This document shows, in pieces, positions 1-11,758 of a stretch of 64,000 nucleotides of DNA. The position numbers and the translations under genes were made by a program. The notes beneath the pieces are model-generated. The model had not been told where the DNA came from, made no database searches, and saw nothing but the letters and a program-made list of their open reading frames with translations. Each line of letters opens with the position of its first letter. The stretch's first letter is position 1. The stretch is taken from NCBI GenBank assembly GCA_025200525.1, contig CM045758.1, positions 166,434,261-166,498,260 of the forward strand. Reading direction: 5' to 3'. The DNA comes from Camellia lanceoleosa. Its lineage: Eukaryota > Streptophyta > Magnoliopsida > Ericales > Theaceae.

Positions 1-52
1 ACTCCAAAGTACCTAATTAAGAATCAACAAGAGAAGATCAATAAAACTTATA

Positions 53-290
53 TTAGAAAATGAACAATACAAATAAAAATGAAGATAAATAAATTCTCAT
101 ATTACCCAAGTCATATTGCTCAAATTCCTCCACGTCATCCATCGGCTTTCGAAGAGAAATTGAAAGGTTGCTTCGAAGTCAATTTTGAGTACATACAAGA
201 GCTTCAACCATAGAAGATGAAAGTGAACTACAAAATAGGTCAAGAATACACCCCCCATACTAAAAGCTGACTCCGACGCAATGTTAGAAA
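53..290 (-). pseudogene. hAT transposase, C-terminal piece (dimerisation domain end)
   Basis: On the minus strand this encodes NIASESAFSMGG, the conserved core of the hAT C-terminal dimerisation domain, which continues directly from the PIS at the end of the piece beyond the copia insertion. Right after SMGG the frame is lost by one base. In the shifted frame the family pattern returns (ILDLF, then MVEALVCTQN), a TGA replaces the expected Trp, and the frame ends with TAA at 53-55. The transposase would bind the terminal repeats and cut DNA as a dimer. This copy is inactivated by the copia insertion, the frameshift and the nonsense codon. Confidence 0.85.
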
Positions 291-1581
291 TGTTGGACAA
301 TCTTCACTGTATTTAAATAAATCAATTCAGTTTGCGTACTTAACAACAAACAGAACACAGAAGAAATAAAGGAAAGAAGAGAGATTGTTTGATTATAAAA
401 ATCAAACCAATAAATAATAATAAATAAATGAAAACAGATTTTTATTTTGTTACGAAAAATAAAATCAAAATATGATTTAAATAAATAATAATAAAACAGA
501 AAATAAATTAACAACTTACTTGATTAACTTCTTGAACATACTTTTGATCAAGTCCAGTGTTTAACATTGTGTCCTTAAGACAGATTCATCTTCTCCACAG
601 TGCTTTCAGATTTGCGGACAAACACACTACAATTTATGCAACATTACAACGAATAAATGCAACATTACAATTTATTCGCACAACGAACACACTTTGTGTT
701 CACACTCTTTCTCAAGAAAATAATGCAGCAAAATGCAAAGATAGTAAAGCATAATTTGAGGACGAAAATTCAGTGAGTAATCCAAATGAGGACCTGTCTT
801 ATTTATAGATGGAAAGGTGGCTGTTTGTTTTGAATTAAACATGTACCAAACCTGTTTGAACAGGTGAAAAACTTGTTTGGCACTGTTGAACAGATAACCA
901 AATCTGTTCAGTTTAATTTGCACAGATTTGAATTTGTTTCAGACAGATAAAATCTGTACAGAAAAATTGAAGAGGTGTAAGCAAAGTTTTGAATTTTCCA
1001 ACTGAAAATTTGAATTCAAAATTGCCAAAATTTATTTTTTCCAAAACATAAAAAATAAATTCAAACGTTTTTGGCCCAAAAAGATAGGTATTGGGCCGGA
1101 CAAGTCCAACCCAACCTCACACCAGCGCCAGCCCAGCTTGCCAAAGCCCAGCCCGACCCGACTGAGGCAGCGCGTGGCAGCGTGTGTTTATTTTTAGGTC
1201 CAATGGGTCTAGCCTAATTTGCCCATAATCTCTCCCTTCTACAAACTTGGGATGCCCCTTGGGGCCCTCCCCAAATTATAATCCCATGCCTTATAAACCC
1301 ACTCAAAACTTGTCCACCAAATCAATGTAGGACAAGCCTTAAACCAAACCTTTAGGAAATTGCACCAAAAACACCATTTCCATGGAGTTCTCTTTGGCTT
1401 CAATTTTCCATTCACCCGATAATGATTTTGAGCAACCAAATATGCCACGTGAATCACAACGCGGCATAGAACGCGTTACCACTTGGACCTGCGAAATTCG
1501 ACGCATGGGTCTCACCTAAAAAATATACCAAAGTTGAGGAAAAATTCTGTTTTCCCAAAACTTTCAAAATCATTTTTAACA
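291..1581 (-). repeat. Copia 3' LTR
   Basis: 1291-bp LTR with TG...CA ends, matching 17550-18868 along its length with scattered substitutions and small indels. Because the element is on the minus strand this left copy is the 3' LTR. The short ORFs inside it are not conserved between the two LTRs and are not genes. Confidence 0.93.
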
Positions 1582-2194
1582 ATCCCCCACATGAATGGAA
1601 TTTGATGACAACGGAAATACAACAATATGCAGAATTTTTCGAAAGAGTATAAATCGAAAATATCTTGCATCAGGATAGGTAGCTTACGGCCTTGAACATT
1701 CCCTAATGATAACCTATCGGACTTAATAGCTAACCAATGGACGCGATGCTTTGAATTGTTCAGCAGTTTGTGTAAGCCAAGACAATAGATTTCACATGAA
1801 ATATCTTCTGACACATCGTAGTTCTCACGGTTATGTTCATTTTGGCCTTGAACGCTCCTGGTTGTTCATGAATGTTTCTAGAGAATTTAGCCTCTTCATT
1901 CTCATAGAATTGACCCTAGTTCAACACTCATATAGGTGATTCTTATTGTGAGTATCTCTTATACTCGTCTTGATTTTATGCCTAAATCAAGATATAAATA
2001 ATCATTAAAAGCAAAGCTTATCCTTAAACCCCTACATACAACACATGTTGCAGATATCACTCTCACCACAGGAATGGGTAGGGAATTTTAATCCCTTGGT
2101 AATTTCTGGCGAGCCACACATAACTTAGTTGTCCCTTTGAACTTAGTTCTTGGAATCTCTAGTCATATAAGTATTGTTACCAGTATAATGACTC
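1582..2194 (-). other. Copia 3' noncoding segment with polypurine tract
   Basis: Between the RNase H remnant and the 3' LTR. On the minus strand the bases next to the LTR read GTGGGGGAT (1582-1590), a good polypurine tract for plus-strand priming. I see no coding signal in the rest. Confidence 0.7.
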
Positions 2195-2837
2195 TTATGT
2201 AATAGGCTTTAATCCCATCCCCTTCGATGAACTATACACTTGCTCTTTTGTCAAACCTTTTGTTAACGGATCCGTAATATTCTCTTTAGATTTTATATAA
2301 TCTATTGAGATTATTTTATTTGAGAGCAATTGCCTTACGGTATTATGTCGACGATGAATATGTCGTGACTTACCATTATATATATGATTTTGTGCCCTAC
2401 CTATTACAGATTGACTATCATAATGAATGTAAATAGCTGGCACAAATTTAGGCCACATTGGAATGTCTTCTAAGAAGTGGCGAAGCCATTCTGTTTCTTC
2501 TCCTGCTTTGTCTAAATCAATGAACTCAAATTCCATTGTGGATCATGCAATGCATGTTTGTTTCGTAAATTTCCAAGAAACAGCAGCGCCTTCTAGAGTA
2601 AAGACATATCTACTAGTGGATTTTGAATCTTTAGTATCTGATATCCAATTGGCATCACAATAACCTTCGAGTACTGTGAATATCGAGTAAGTTCAAACCA
2701 TGATCATGGGTAAATCTTAGATATCTAAGAACCCAACTGATTGCTTTCCAATGGTCTTCTCCGAGATTACTAGTGTACCTACTCAATTTACTAACAGCAT
2801 AAGCTATATTATGACGAGTACAATTCATTAAGTACAT
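2195..2837 (-). pseudogene. Copia RNase H domain (broken)
   Basis: Minus-strand remnant of the RNase H end of the Copia polyprotein, the enzyme that removes the RNA strand during reverse transcription. The upstream piece (2655-2837) has the RT-RNase H connector with ...[14 protein letters not shown]. The downstream piece (2195-2536) has HYDSQSVIGRAQN and SKHI-like RHIHRRHNTVRQLL, ending in DYIKSKENITDPLTKGL, all usual for Ty1/Copia RNase H. Between them (2537-2654) the frame carries several stops. Non-functional. Confidence 0.85.
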
Positions 2838-3690
2838 TAGACTTCCAATGATTTGGGAGTGTTTTAACTAAGACACCGTATCACCTTTATTTTTTTATAA
2901 ATAAAGACTGATATTTACAGGTGTTCTACCTACATTTATATCATCCTTGATAAATTTACTAAGAATTTTCTCAATATAATGTGATTGAGATAATGCATAT
3001 CCGTCAGATGTTTTAGTAATTTTCATTCCTAGTATTACATTTGCAACCCCCATAACTTTCATATCAAATCTTTTGTTCAGCATTTGCTTAGTTGATTTGA
3101 TCATGTTTTGACTACTTCCAATGATAAGCATGTCATCCACATAAAGACAAACTATGACATATCCTTGGTCAGTGTTTTTAACATAGACGCACTTGTCACA
3201 TTCATTTATCTTAAACCCATTAGTAAACATAGCATGATCAAATTTTCCATGCCATTGCTTAGGCGCTTGTTTTAATCCATAAAAAGATTTTACAAGCCGA
3301 CAAACTTTCTTGTCTTGCCCTGGCACTACAACCCCTTCGAGTTGCTCCATATAGATCTCTTCATTTAGATCACAGTTTAAGAAAGCTGTCTTAATGTCCA
3401 TTTGATGTATTTCTAATTTATACAATGTTGCAATAGCAATAAGCATGCGAATGGATGTTATTCTTGTCATATGGGAATATGTGTCAAAATAGTCCAGACC
3501 TTCCTTTTGTCTGTAACCTTTTACCACAAGTCTTGCTTTATACTTGTCTATTGAACCATCTGCTTTCATTTTTCTCTTGAATATCCACTTATATCCAAAA
3601 GGTTTAGAACCAGGTGGAAGATCCACCAATTCCCAAGTATGATTTTGTATAATAGATTCAATTTCATTATTAACAGCCTCTTTCTACCAA
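2838..3690 (-). pseudogene. Copia reverse transcriptase (RVT_2), broken
   Basis: Minus strand. Motifs in order: FGYKWIFKRKMKADG and KARLVVKGYRQ at the N-terminus, MDIKTAFLNCDL (first catalytic Asp), FYGLKQAPKQWH, then CLYVDDMLIIG, the YVDD catalytic site. The open stretch 2895-3629 covers almost the whole palm domain, so it is the best preserved Copia part. It runs into stops after TPVN, and a TAG replaces the expected Trp upstream near 3690. It would copy element RNA to cDNA; it cannot now be made as part of a full polyprotein. Confidence 0.9.
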
Positions 3691-5086
3691 GGTGCTTCAG
3701 GACCTGTCATTGCTTCCTTAAAGCTTTGAGGTTCATTTTCTAATAAGTATGTCAGAAAATCTGGACCAAAGGATTTTGATGTTCTTGCTCTCTTACTTCG
3801 TCTTGGTTCATCATCAGTTAAATCCTACCGGTCGAGACCATTACTAGTCTCTTGTGTTTGATTGTCATTAGTCTCTTGACTTTATGTACAATCATAAGTT
3901 CTTTTCTGTGAACTTAATTCCTATCCTTTCTTGTAAGGAAAGATGTGTTCAAAAAGCATAGCATTCCTTGACTCTATAATAGTGCTCATATTGATATCAG
4001 GTATTTCTGATTTATAAGTCAGAAATCGATATGCACTACTATTCTGAGTATAACCAATAAACACATAATCCACTGTTTTGGGTCCTATCTTAGTCTTTTT
4101 AGGAACAGGAACTTCTACATTTGTCAAACACCCCCACACTTTTAAGTATTTGTAGGAAGGCGGTCGACCTTTCCACAATTCATAAGGAGTGTTGTTGGTT
4201 TTCTTGTGAGGTATTCTGTTAAGAACATAATTAGCAGACAATATTGCTTCCCCCCACAAGTTCTGCGGTAAGCCCGAACTTAGTAACATGGCATTCATCG
4301 TTTCTTTAAGCGTTCTATTCTTCCTTTCAGCAATTCCATTTTGCTGTGGAGAATAGGGTACTGTAGTTTAGTGAATAATGCCATGTTGTGCACAAAATTC
4401 ATTTAAAGGTACATCATATTTACCACCCCTATCACTTCTAACCATTTTAATGGTTTTTCCAAGTTGATTTTCAACTTCAGTTTTGTAAAGTTTAAATATT
4501 TCTAAGGCTTCATCTTTACTTCTAAGTAAGTATACATAACAATATCTTGTGCAATCATCGATAAATATTATGAATTCTTTTTGCCTCCTCTAGTTTGAAC
4601 AAATTTAATATCACATACATCTATATGAATTAATTCTAGAGATTTGGTTTTTCTTTCAACCAATTTAAATGGAGCCTTAGTTAGTTTCGCTTTTACACAA
4701 ATCTCACATTTGTGATTCGGATCAATGTCAAACTTTGGTATGTAATCCAAACCAATTAATCTACGTAAAGCATCAAAATTTATATGTCCTAATCTACCAT
4801 AACATAAATTCGACTCAAGAATATAAGCAAAAGATGTATTATTCTCATTAATAGCAAGTTTTGGTACAACCGTCATTACATTCAACTTAAAGAGACCATC
4901 ACTCATGTGTCCCTTACCAACATACATACCACTCTTTGTTAATACAAATTTATCAAACTCAAATACAAGCCTAAAACCATTTTCACTTAACAAAGAACCA
5001 GAAACTAAATTCTTTCGGATGTCTGGTACATGCAGTACGTTGTTGAGGGTAAGTTCCTTCCCTGATGTCATCTTCAAGGTCACTTT
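3691..5086 (-). pseudogene. Copia GAG-pre-integrase and integrase core, broken
   Basis: Minus strand, continuing in the gag frame after an in-frame TGA at 5087-5089. It has the pre-integrase zinc region ([16 protein letters not shown], then [16 protein letters not shown]) and the start of the integrase core (ELIHIDVCD). Near 4572 the frame shifts, and a TAA follows close to the PYSPQQNG catalytic region. The downstream core resumes as MNAMLLSSGLPQNLWGEA and YELWKGRPPSYKYLKVWGC (3921-4298). The stretch 3691-3920 is the variable linker to reverse transcriptase and has stops. Integrase joins element cDNA to the host chromosome; this copy is dead. Confidence 0.87.
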
Positions 5087-6127
5087 TCATTGTCCAGCCA
5101 CAGTAGAAGTAGAACAATTTTCCATGAAAAGTTGTTTTCTATTTGCAGCCTTATTGTAGGTAGTGAACATCTTCTTATTTGCACAAATGTGACGAGTTGC
5201 TCCAGTGTCAACCCACCATTCCTTGGGATTTCTAACCAAATTAGCCTCAAACACCACAGTAGAGAGATTGATGTCATTTACCTCGTCAGAGATGTAATCA
5301 AGTTCTGTCACATTGGCTTGATTGGTAGTCTTCTTGCTTGTACTTCTGCGATCCTTCTTAGGGCGGCGGCAATCAGACGCTCGATGTCCGGCCTTGCCAC
5401 AGTTATAGCATTTACCTTTGAACTTTTTATTGCCATTGTTGTCGCCTTGTTTAGGACCATCTCCAGTCAACTTCCTCTTTTTATTATGTAGTTTGTGCAC
5501 TTGTTGAACCATATTAGCCTTGGACTCAATGGGATTTTTACTATTCCTCTTTTCAGCCTTTCGGTTATCTTCCTCAATTCTTAGTCTTGCAATCAATTCA
5601 TCCATGGTCTTCTCCTTGCGTTTATGTTTTAAATAATTTTTGAAATAATTCCAAGTTGGTGGTAACTTTTTCACTAAAGCAGCGACTTGGAAAGACTCGC
5701 TAAGAGACAAACCTTCAGAATGAATATCATACAAAATTATTTGAAAATTTTGAACTTGAGAAATTACCGGTTGGGAGTCTACCATAACGAAGTCTAGAAA
5801 TTTACCAACAACAAATTTCTTCGTACCGGCATCTTCTGTCTTGTATTTTTTCTCCAAAGAATCCCGTAATTCTTTTACTGTTTTCAGAGGGCTGTAAACA
5901 TTATACAACATGTTGTGAAGGTCATTGAGGATGTAGTTTCTGCACAGGAAATCAAAATATTTCCAAGCGTCTAAAGCGGCAACAACTTGCCGATCACTTT
6001 CATTCTCTCTAAGTACTGGAGCATCTTCATGGAGAAACCAAGCCAAATTTAGAGTTGTAAGATATAACAGCATTTTCTGCTGTCATCTCTTAAACTCAGT
6101 GCTATTAAATTTTTCATTTTTCTCCAT
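5087..6127 (-). pseudogene. Copia gag and protease start
   Basis: Minus strand. The likely original start is the ATG at 6125-6127 (MEKNEKFNSTEFKR), followed by a TGA where Trp is expected; the open frame then runs from 6073. Gag capsid sequence is followed by a zinc knuckle CYNCGKAGHRASDC (CX2CX4HX4C), which binds element RNA. The aspartic protease site follows: WWVDTGATRHIC, with DTG intact. The frame closes at an in-frame TGA (5087-5089) and the sequence continues in the same frame beyond it. Two point nonsense mutations therefore separate this copy from an open gag-protease. Confidence 0.9.
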
Positions 6128-6543
6128 GATTTATCGAAACTTGAACACGGTTCTAGATAGGGACTGGAGTCGTTGTGACGATCGGATTTTGAGTACTACT
6201 TCAACAACCATAATATCTTATTACAAAAATCAGAAAAAATCAAAACACAAATTAATTTTCTAGTTACTAAAACCAGAAAATAAATTATAACACAAATAAT
6301 TTTATCTTCCTTGTTAATAAAACTAGAAAAATAAAATACCACAATAATTTTTCTAGTAACACAAATTAATATTCTGCAATTGTTAATGACATCAGTATAT
6401 TACTATTAGTTGTCAAAGAAAATAAACAGTATATCACTACTATTTGTCAAATAGCATATTACTACTATCTGTATTTTCCAACCAGAATATCACTTTGTGA
6501 AAACATAGAAAATTAAATACAATGAAGACACCAAAAAAAATAT
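6128..6543 (-). other. Copia 5' leader, main part
   Basis: Untranslated leader between the Copia gag start and the Tekay insertion point. The remaining 13 bp of leader are at 17537-17549. It is AT-rich and repeats short motifs such as TATTACTA. No primer site matching initiator Met tRNA is recognisable next to the 5' LTR. Bases 6539-6543 (AATAT) are the Tekay target duplication. Confidence 0.7.
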
Positions 6544-6872
6544 TGTAATAACCCCGACCTCTGATTTATGTTAATTTGTGGTTAAATAAGCTTAATCAAT
6601 AATTAAGAGAAATTCTGAATTAAATTGCTTTTGTGTGTGTGCAATATTGTGCTTATATTTGTTTAGCATAGAAAGATTTGTTCGTGTTTTCATTTCAGTT
6701 TGTGAATTGAAGGCCTCATCGGCATCCGATTAAGAAATTGACTTGATTTATGTGTTAATTAGAATTTTTAGAATTTTATGTTAAGTTCAATTGAAATTTG
6801 ATTTGGAACAATTAAATTAGATTAATTAATGCCACTTTGCTTAGCTTAAGCCAAATTAATTAAATATCACTA

Positions 6873-6894
6873 AGTGGGCCTATATAAGGCCACT
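6873..6894 (+). promoter_or_regulatory. Tekay LTR TATA box within an inverted repeat
   Basis: TATATAA at 6881-6887 is flanked by AGTGGGCC and GGCCACT arms that pair around it. The 3' LTR keeps the same arrangement (TATATAA at 15296-15302). This is the likely core promoter of the element. Confidence 0.6.
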
Positions 6895-7564
6895 TCTATC
6901 ACTCCTACACATTTTTGACACCCTTGTTTCCTCATCTATGAACTCAACGTGAGATAGAGAGAGAGGAAGGATGGATCTCAACTAGAGGATTGAAGAGTTG
7001 AGCAAGAATTTACTAGAATTGAAGGATTTGGACTTAGGAACTCAAAATTAAGCTTATAGCTCTCATCTTGACAAGCCTAGGTAAGGAATCTAACCCTTAG
7101 TTGTGTAATTGAGTTAGCTTTGGTAAGAATTCAAGTTAAAGAGGTGGAATAACATGAGAATGGGCTAGGATTAAAGAATTGTAACTCAAATCATACATGC
7201 ATGTCCATATTGTGAAGTTTTGAAGTTGTTTTCATAAGAATCCTCACATGCATGTTCATATTTTGGTTGTAGACTGAGAATTCACAATGTTTTTTAGTTG
7301 AATATTTCATTTGATCATGTTTTGGGAAGCTATGTGCTCAAATTACACATGCACGACATGATCACATCATATTCTTACATTTCAAGTTGAATGTTGCACA
7401 ATTGACATACTTTTGGGCCTTGATTTCATGAAATGATCTTTACACCTTCATATTTTACAAGTTTACACATGTTATCTTAAGTTTTGGGCCCAAAGGATGT
7501 GAATTATAGCTTTGGATTTGAATTTGCAACTTGGGAGTGCAATCTGGAAATTCCAGATTATGCA

Positions 7565-7885
7565 TTTCCGTTCGAGCGTGAGATTCTACGCTCGAGCGAA
7601 AACCTTTGTTTTTGGATTTCTGCTCGAGCGACCTAAAGCACGCTTGAGCGTGAAATACATGCTCCCAGAAGTTTCATGTTTTTATAGACCGCTCGAGCGG
7701 CGAGAGTTGCGCTTGAGCGGAGACATGAGCCTCATGCTCGAGCGGCCATCGAGCATGAAAATCACATAACCAGTACTTTTCAAAATTTGCAGAATGCGTG
7801 AGCACGGGAAGTTACTCTCAAGCATCTCCTCACATATTGCATGTCCGCTCGAGCGGGGGAATATACGCTTGAGCGGGGACCCTAT
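7565..7885 (+). repeat. Cluster of CTCGAG palindromes in the Tekay 5' LTR
   Basis: Five perfect CTCGAG cores, mostly as GCTCGAGCG, lie among decayed versions such as CGCTTGAGCG and CGTTCGAGCG. The decayed versions differ mainly by C-to-T or G-to-A changes at CpG. The matching part of the 3' LTR (about 15980-16310) keeps eight perfect cores. Confidence 0.85.
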
Positions 7886-8280
7886 TTTCAGAAATTTGAC
7901 CAATTGTTTACCAATCCAATGCGTTTTAGTATCCTCATTGCATCCTAGGCATTTCTAAGCCAAGATTAAGACATAGTAATGAGGGTAAAATGTAGAAACA
8001 CACTAAAAATGGAACGTAATGAGTTAAATATATCCCAATGTGTGTTTCAAATGTGTATTTGTTATGTGTTAATGTAGGTCACGCGCCTCGGGTTAGGTGA
8101 ATTACCTATTCTACTCGTCTATTTGGAGCCATCTGTTAATTGTGAGTAATAACTCTATAAAGCTATATTTAATTATAAGTATTTTCTGACTGATATGATA
8201 CGATCTATTCTCTAAAATGCTATTTTATGAATTATGAATAAATGTCCATTTTTTTGAAATGTATTTGTGGCATCCTTAGT

Positions 8281-8534
8281 TCACGTGGCCCTCGCCCGGG
8301 GGTAACAATACCGTGGCCAATATGCACGTGGCCCTCGCCTGAGGGTAACAATACCGTAGCCAATATGCACGTGGCCCTCGCCTGAGGGTAACAATACCGT
8401 AGCCAATATGCACATGGCCCTCACCCAGGGGTAACAATACTGTGGCTTATATTCACGTGGCCCTTGCCCGAGAGTAATAATACCGAGGCCTCTATTCACG
8501 TAGCCCTTGCTTGGGGGTAACAATACCGTAGCTA
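8281..8534 (+). repeat. 43-bp tandem repeat in the Tekay 5' LTR, about six copies
   Basis: Unit of 43 bp containing CACGTGGCCCTCGCC, then GGTAACAATACCGT. The first copies start at 8281 and 8324. The 3' LTR (16701-16830) holds only about three copies. The minus-strand ORF at 8281-8523 is made of this repeat and is not a gene. Confidence 0.88.
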
Positions 8535-9224
8535 CTTGCGCGCAAGATATGAACCTTTATGGTTGTCGGTACTGACTGTACATGTGAGCCTTAGGACCAA
8601 ATTAATATGATAGCTAATGGATCTACCACGTATGATTTTATGCAAGATCCAAATATGAATATGATTATGAGCATGAACATGTATATGATCCTATTTCTGA
8701 TTTGAAAATTCGAATATGCATAAGACCCTATTTCTGATATAAACTCTGTGATGGACATCATTCGCTAAAACCCCTTTACCTTGTTATTATTCACTGGACT
8801 CTCGCTCACTATTTATATTATGTATGTAGGTGACCAAGCACGTGATCAGGGCCAGAGTTGATGGCCTGGGATTCCATTTTGTCAGCCACCCTTTGCGCCT
8901 CCCGAAGAGGTTCCGGACCAAGTCAAGTTGTGTGGCTATATCTTTTGAACATTCAACACTTTGTTTCTCTTGTTAATGAACAGTTTGCTTTTGATTATCT
9001 GTACATGGGGTAATGTATAATTACTGTACTTATGTGATGTCTTGGATATGTTTATAAAGTTTAAAATTATTTGTCTGCACAGCTCAATAGACGATGTTTA
9101 TTTTGTATATTTGCTTCCGTAGCCCGTATCTTATGTTATCCTATTCAGAGGCCTTTGGTAATCCAAGGATTACTGGCCGATTACGACACTAAACCCCTAG
9201 GGGCGGGTTTGGGTCGTGACAGAG

Positions 9225-9239
9225 TAGTATCAGAGCACG
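9225..9239 (+). other. Tekay primer binding site
   Basis: TAGTATCAGAGCACG just inside the 5' LTR is close to TGGTATCAGAGC, the complement of the plant initiator Met tRNA 3' end that primes minus-strand synthesis. It has a G-to-A change at the second base. Confidence 0.75.
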
Positions 9240-9381
9240 TGTTTTACCGCACACATGAGCCCATATAAGCTTAGGATATCCTAGTAATAAGTAAGGACAT
9301 TCCATCTATATCTGTGAGTGTGTGGTAATCTTTATGAATGTGAAAATTGAATTTGAATCTGGACAAATGAAATTGGAATAA

Positions 9382-10848
9382 ATGAATGAGATTATTCCTA
9401 TGTTTCTTATTACTTGGTGTCTCTATAACAACATGGAGAATGCAAGAGGAAATGACATAAGTGAATCTTTTGAGGCCCGAATGAACAGAATGGAACAGAT
9501 ACTTGTGGCCTTAACTGAAGCAATGAGGCAGCAACTAAGACAACAACCTTTGCCTCATCCATCTCCGCCGGTGTTAGCCGAATCGGACAATAATGACATC
9601 ATCAATTTGACTCAGAAATTTATGAAAATGAAACCGCCAACCTTCTTGGGTGGTATTGAACCATTGAAGGCAGAAACCTGGTTGCTAGAAATGGAAAAGT
9701 TATTTGAAATATTCCCTTCCTCTGCAACTTAGAAAGTCCTTTTAGCTACTTACACCCTAAAGAATGAAGCCCGAAGATGGTGGCTGTTGGTTCGAAATAA
9801 CAACGGGGACATGACATGGGCACAATTCAATGAGATATTCTACAACAAGTACTTTTCCCAATGCTTTAGAGACCGAAAAGTTTCTGAATTCCAAGAACTC
9901 AAACAAAGAAGAATGTTTGTGGCCGAATATGAAGCTAAGTTTACTGAATTAGCTCGTTTTGCCCCACACATGATGGACACCGACTATAAGAAAGCGCGAA
10001 AGTTTGAGGAAGGACTAGACCTGGAAGTATTTGATCCAGTAGGTGTCTTGAAATTGCCTACTTATCTAGAAGTGCTCGACAGGGCATTGATGGCAAAGCC
10101 CATAATAGTAGCTAAGAAACAAACTACAACTCCAACAACTGAATGGAAAGGAAAGAGGACCGGATTCAATTTCAAGAAGGGCCAATCATTTTCAAAGAAG
10201 CAAAATACAAGATCTTCCAATAGCTCTAGTCAGAGTAACGGATCTATTCCAAACTGCCCCGACTGCGGAAGGAGACATAAAGGTGCATGTTACCGTGCAT
10301 CAAGTGCATGTTTCCAGTGTGGCAAGACTGGCCACATGGTTAGGGATTGCCCGATGAGGTCCAATGAGATTAACCGTCCTTCGGCAAGTTCAGCCAAGTC
10401 TGTTTCTGCAGCGAGATCAAATGCAAGAACTAATACCATGGGTAACATGAACAATGGAACGTTGAAACAAGGGAGAGTGTTCGCACTAGTGCCTGGAGAT
10501 ATACAGAATACCGAGTCTATGGTGTCAGGTATAATTTCCATCTGTGCCCAAAATGCATATGTGCTAATAGATTCTAGTTCTACCCATTTATTTGTATCAC
10601 ATGCATTTTCTCGGAAACTAACTAGACCATTAGAACCTATGAACTGTTTACTATCTGTATCTACACCGTCTGGGGGTTCTATGATATGTGCTTACGTTTA
10701 TCCGGCATGTGATATTATGATTGGTGGTATGACACTGTATGTTGATTTGTTGCCCTTAAGCATTGATCATTTTGATTATATTCTGGGCATAGACTGGTTA
10801 ACTAAATACTGTGCCACTATTGACTGTACAAGTAAATCTGTTGTGTAA
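9382..10848 (+). pseudogene. Tekay gag and protease
   Basis: Starts at ATG 9382 and has one in-frame TAG at 9730-9732, most simply a Gln CAG changed to TAG; the same frame continues to 10848. Retrotransposon gag sequence (RRWWLLVRNN... MTWAQFNEIFYNKYF) is followed by a lysine- and serine-rich linker and the zinc knuckle CFQCGKTGHMVRDC. The aspartic protease begins at YVLIDSSSTHLFVSHAFS, where the family has D-S/T-G, so a catalytic-loop Gly is now Ser. FDYILGIDWLTKY marks the second protease motif. The frame then shifts near 10846. Not functional. Confidence 0.9.
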
Positions 10849-11758
10849 GACCACCTAGTATGCCCGAATTTATTTTTACTGGAAATGAAGTAGTTCCTCC
10901 ACCATACTTGATTTCATTTACGAAAGCCAGGAAATTGTTGAGGAAAGGTGGTCGGGGCTACATGTGTTATGTATTGACTATGTCTTTGGATAGTACTAGT
11001 ATGGAAGCTATTCACATGGTTTGTAACGTTCCTAATGTGTTTCCTAAGGACTTACCTAGGGAATTAATTTATAGGGAAATTGAGTTCACCATCGATGTTG
11101 TACCCGAGACATAGCCGATTTCTAAAACTCCATATAAAATGTCCACAATTGAACTAAAAGAATTGAAGGTCCAACTCCAAGAACTTTTAGATAAGAAATT
11201 CATTCATCCAAGCACGTCACCTTGGAGTGCCCCAGTGTTGTTTGTAAAAAAAAAAGTATGGGTCGTTGAGATTATGTATAGATTACCGTGAACTGAACAA
11301 AGTAACGGTCAAGAACAAATACCTTCTGCCCCGAATAGATGACTTGTTTGACCAATTGCAGGGAACACAAGTGTTTTCTAAAATTGACCTTCGATCTGGG
11401 TATCACCAGTTAAAAGTCAAAGCAAAAGACGTAGAGAAAACCGTTTTCCGAACCAGATATGGGCACTATGAATTTCTAGTAATGCCTTTTAGAGTAACTA
11501 ATGCACCTGTAGTATTCATGGATTTAATGAATAGAGTGTTCAAACAATTTCTGGATGAATTCATTGTTGTCTTTATTGATGATATACTAATTTAATCCAA
11601 AAGCAGGGAAAAACATAAAAATCATTTATGAATTGTTTTACAAACCTTGAGAGAAAAGAAATTGTACGCAAAATTATCCAAATGTGAATTCTAGTTTGAC
11701 AGTGTGGCATTTTTAGGACACGTGATCAACAAGGATAGTGTATCAGTAGACTCATAGA
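10849..11758 (+). pseudogene. Tekay reverse transcriptase, N-terminal part, broken
   Basis: Continues from the protease after a frameshift: VVPPPYLISFTKARKLL, then the hinge to RT with DLPRELIYREIEFTIDVVP. A TAG ends this frame. RT proper has [20 protein letters not shown], a frameshift in a run of A at about 11250, then [30 protein letters not shown] (first catalytic Asp) and VFIDDILI (the FIDD catalytic site) before a TAA. The next stretch keeps RT thumb sequence with several stops. It is cut at 11758 by the hAT element, whose target duplication occupies 11751-11758. Confidence 0.9.

Larger units (their letters stand above)
6544..9221 (+). repeat. Tekay 5' LTR
   Basis: 2678-bp LTR with TG...CA ends. 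Notable parts are a TATA box inside an inverted repeat (6873-6894), a cluster of CTCGAG palindromes (about 7565-7885) and a 43-bp tandem repeat (8281-8534). Most of the 105-bp length difference from the 3' LTR comes from copy number in the 43-bp array. Confidence 0.95.

Noticed and set aside
8281..8523. 80-aa minus-strand ORF rich in Gly, Pro and Tyr
   Set aside because: It is a translation of the 43-bp LTR tandem repeat; the frame is not kept in the 3' LTR.
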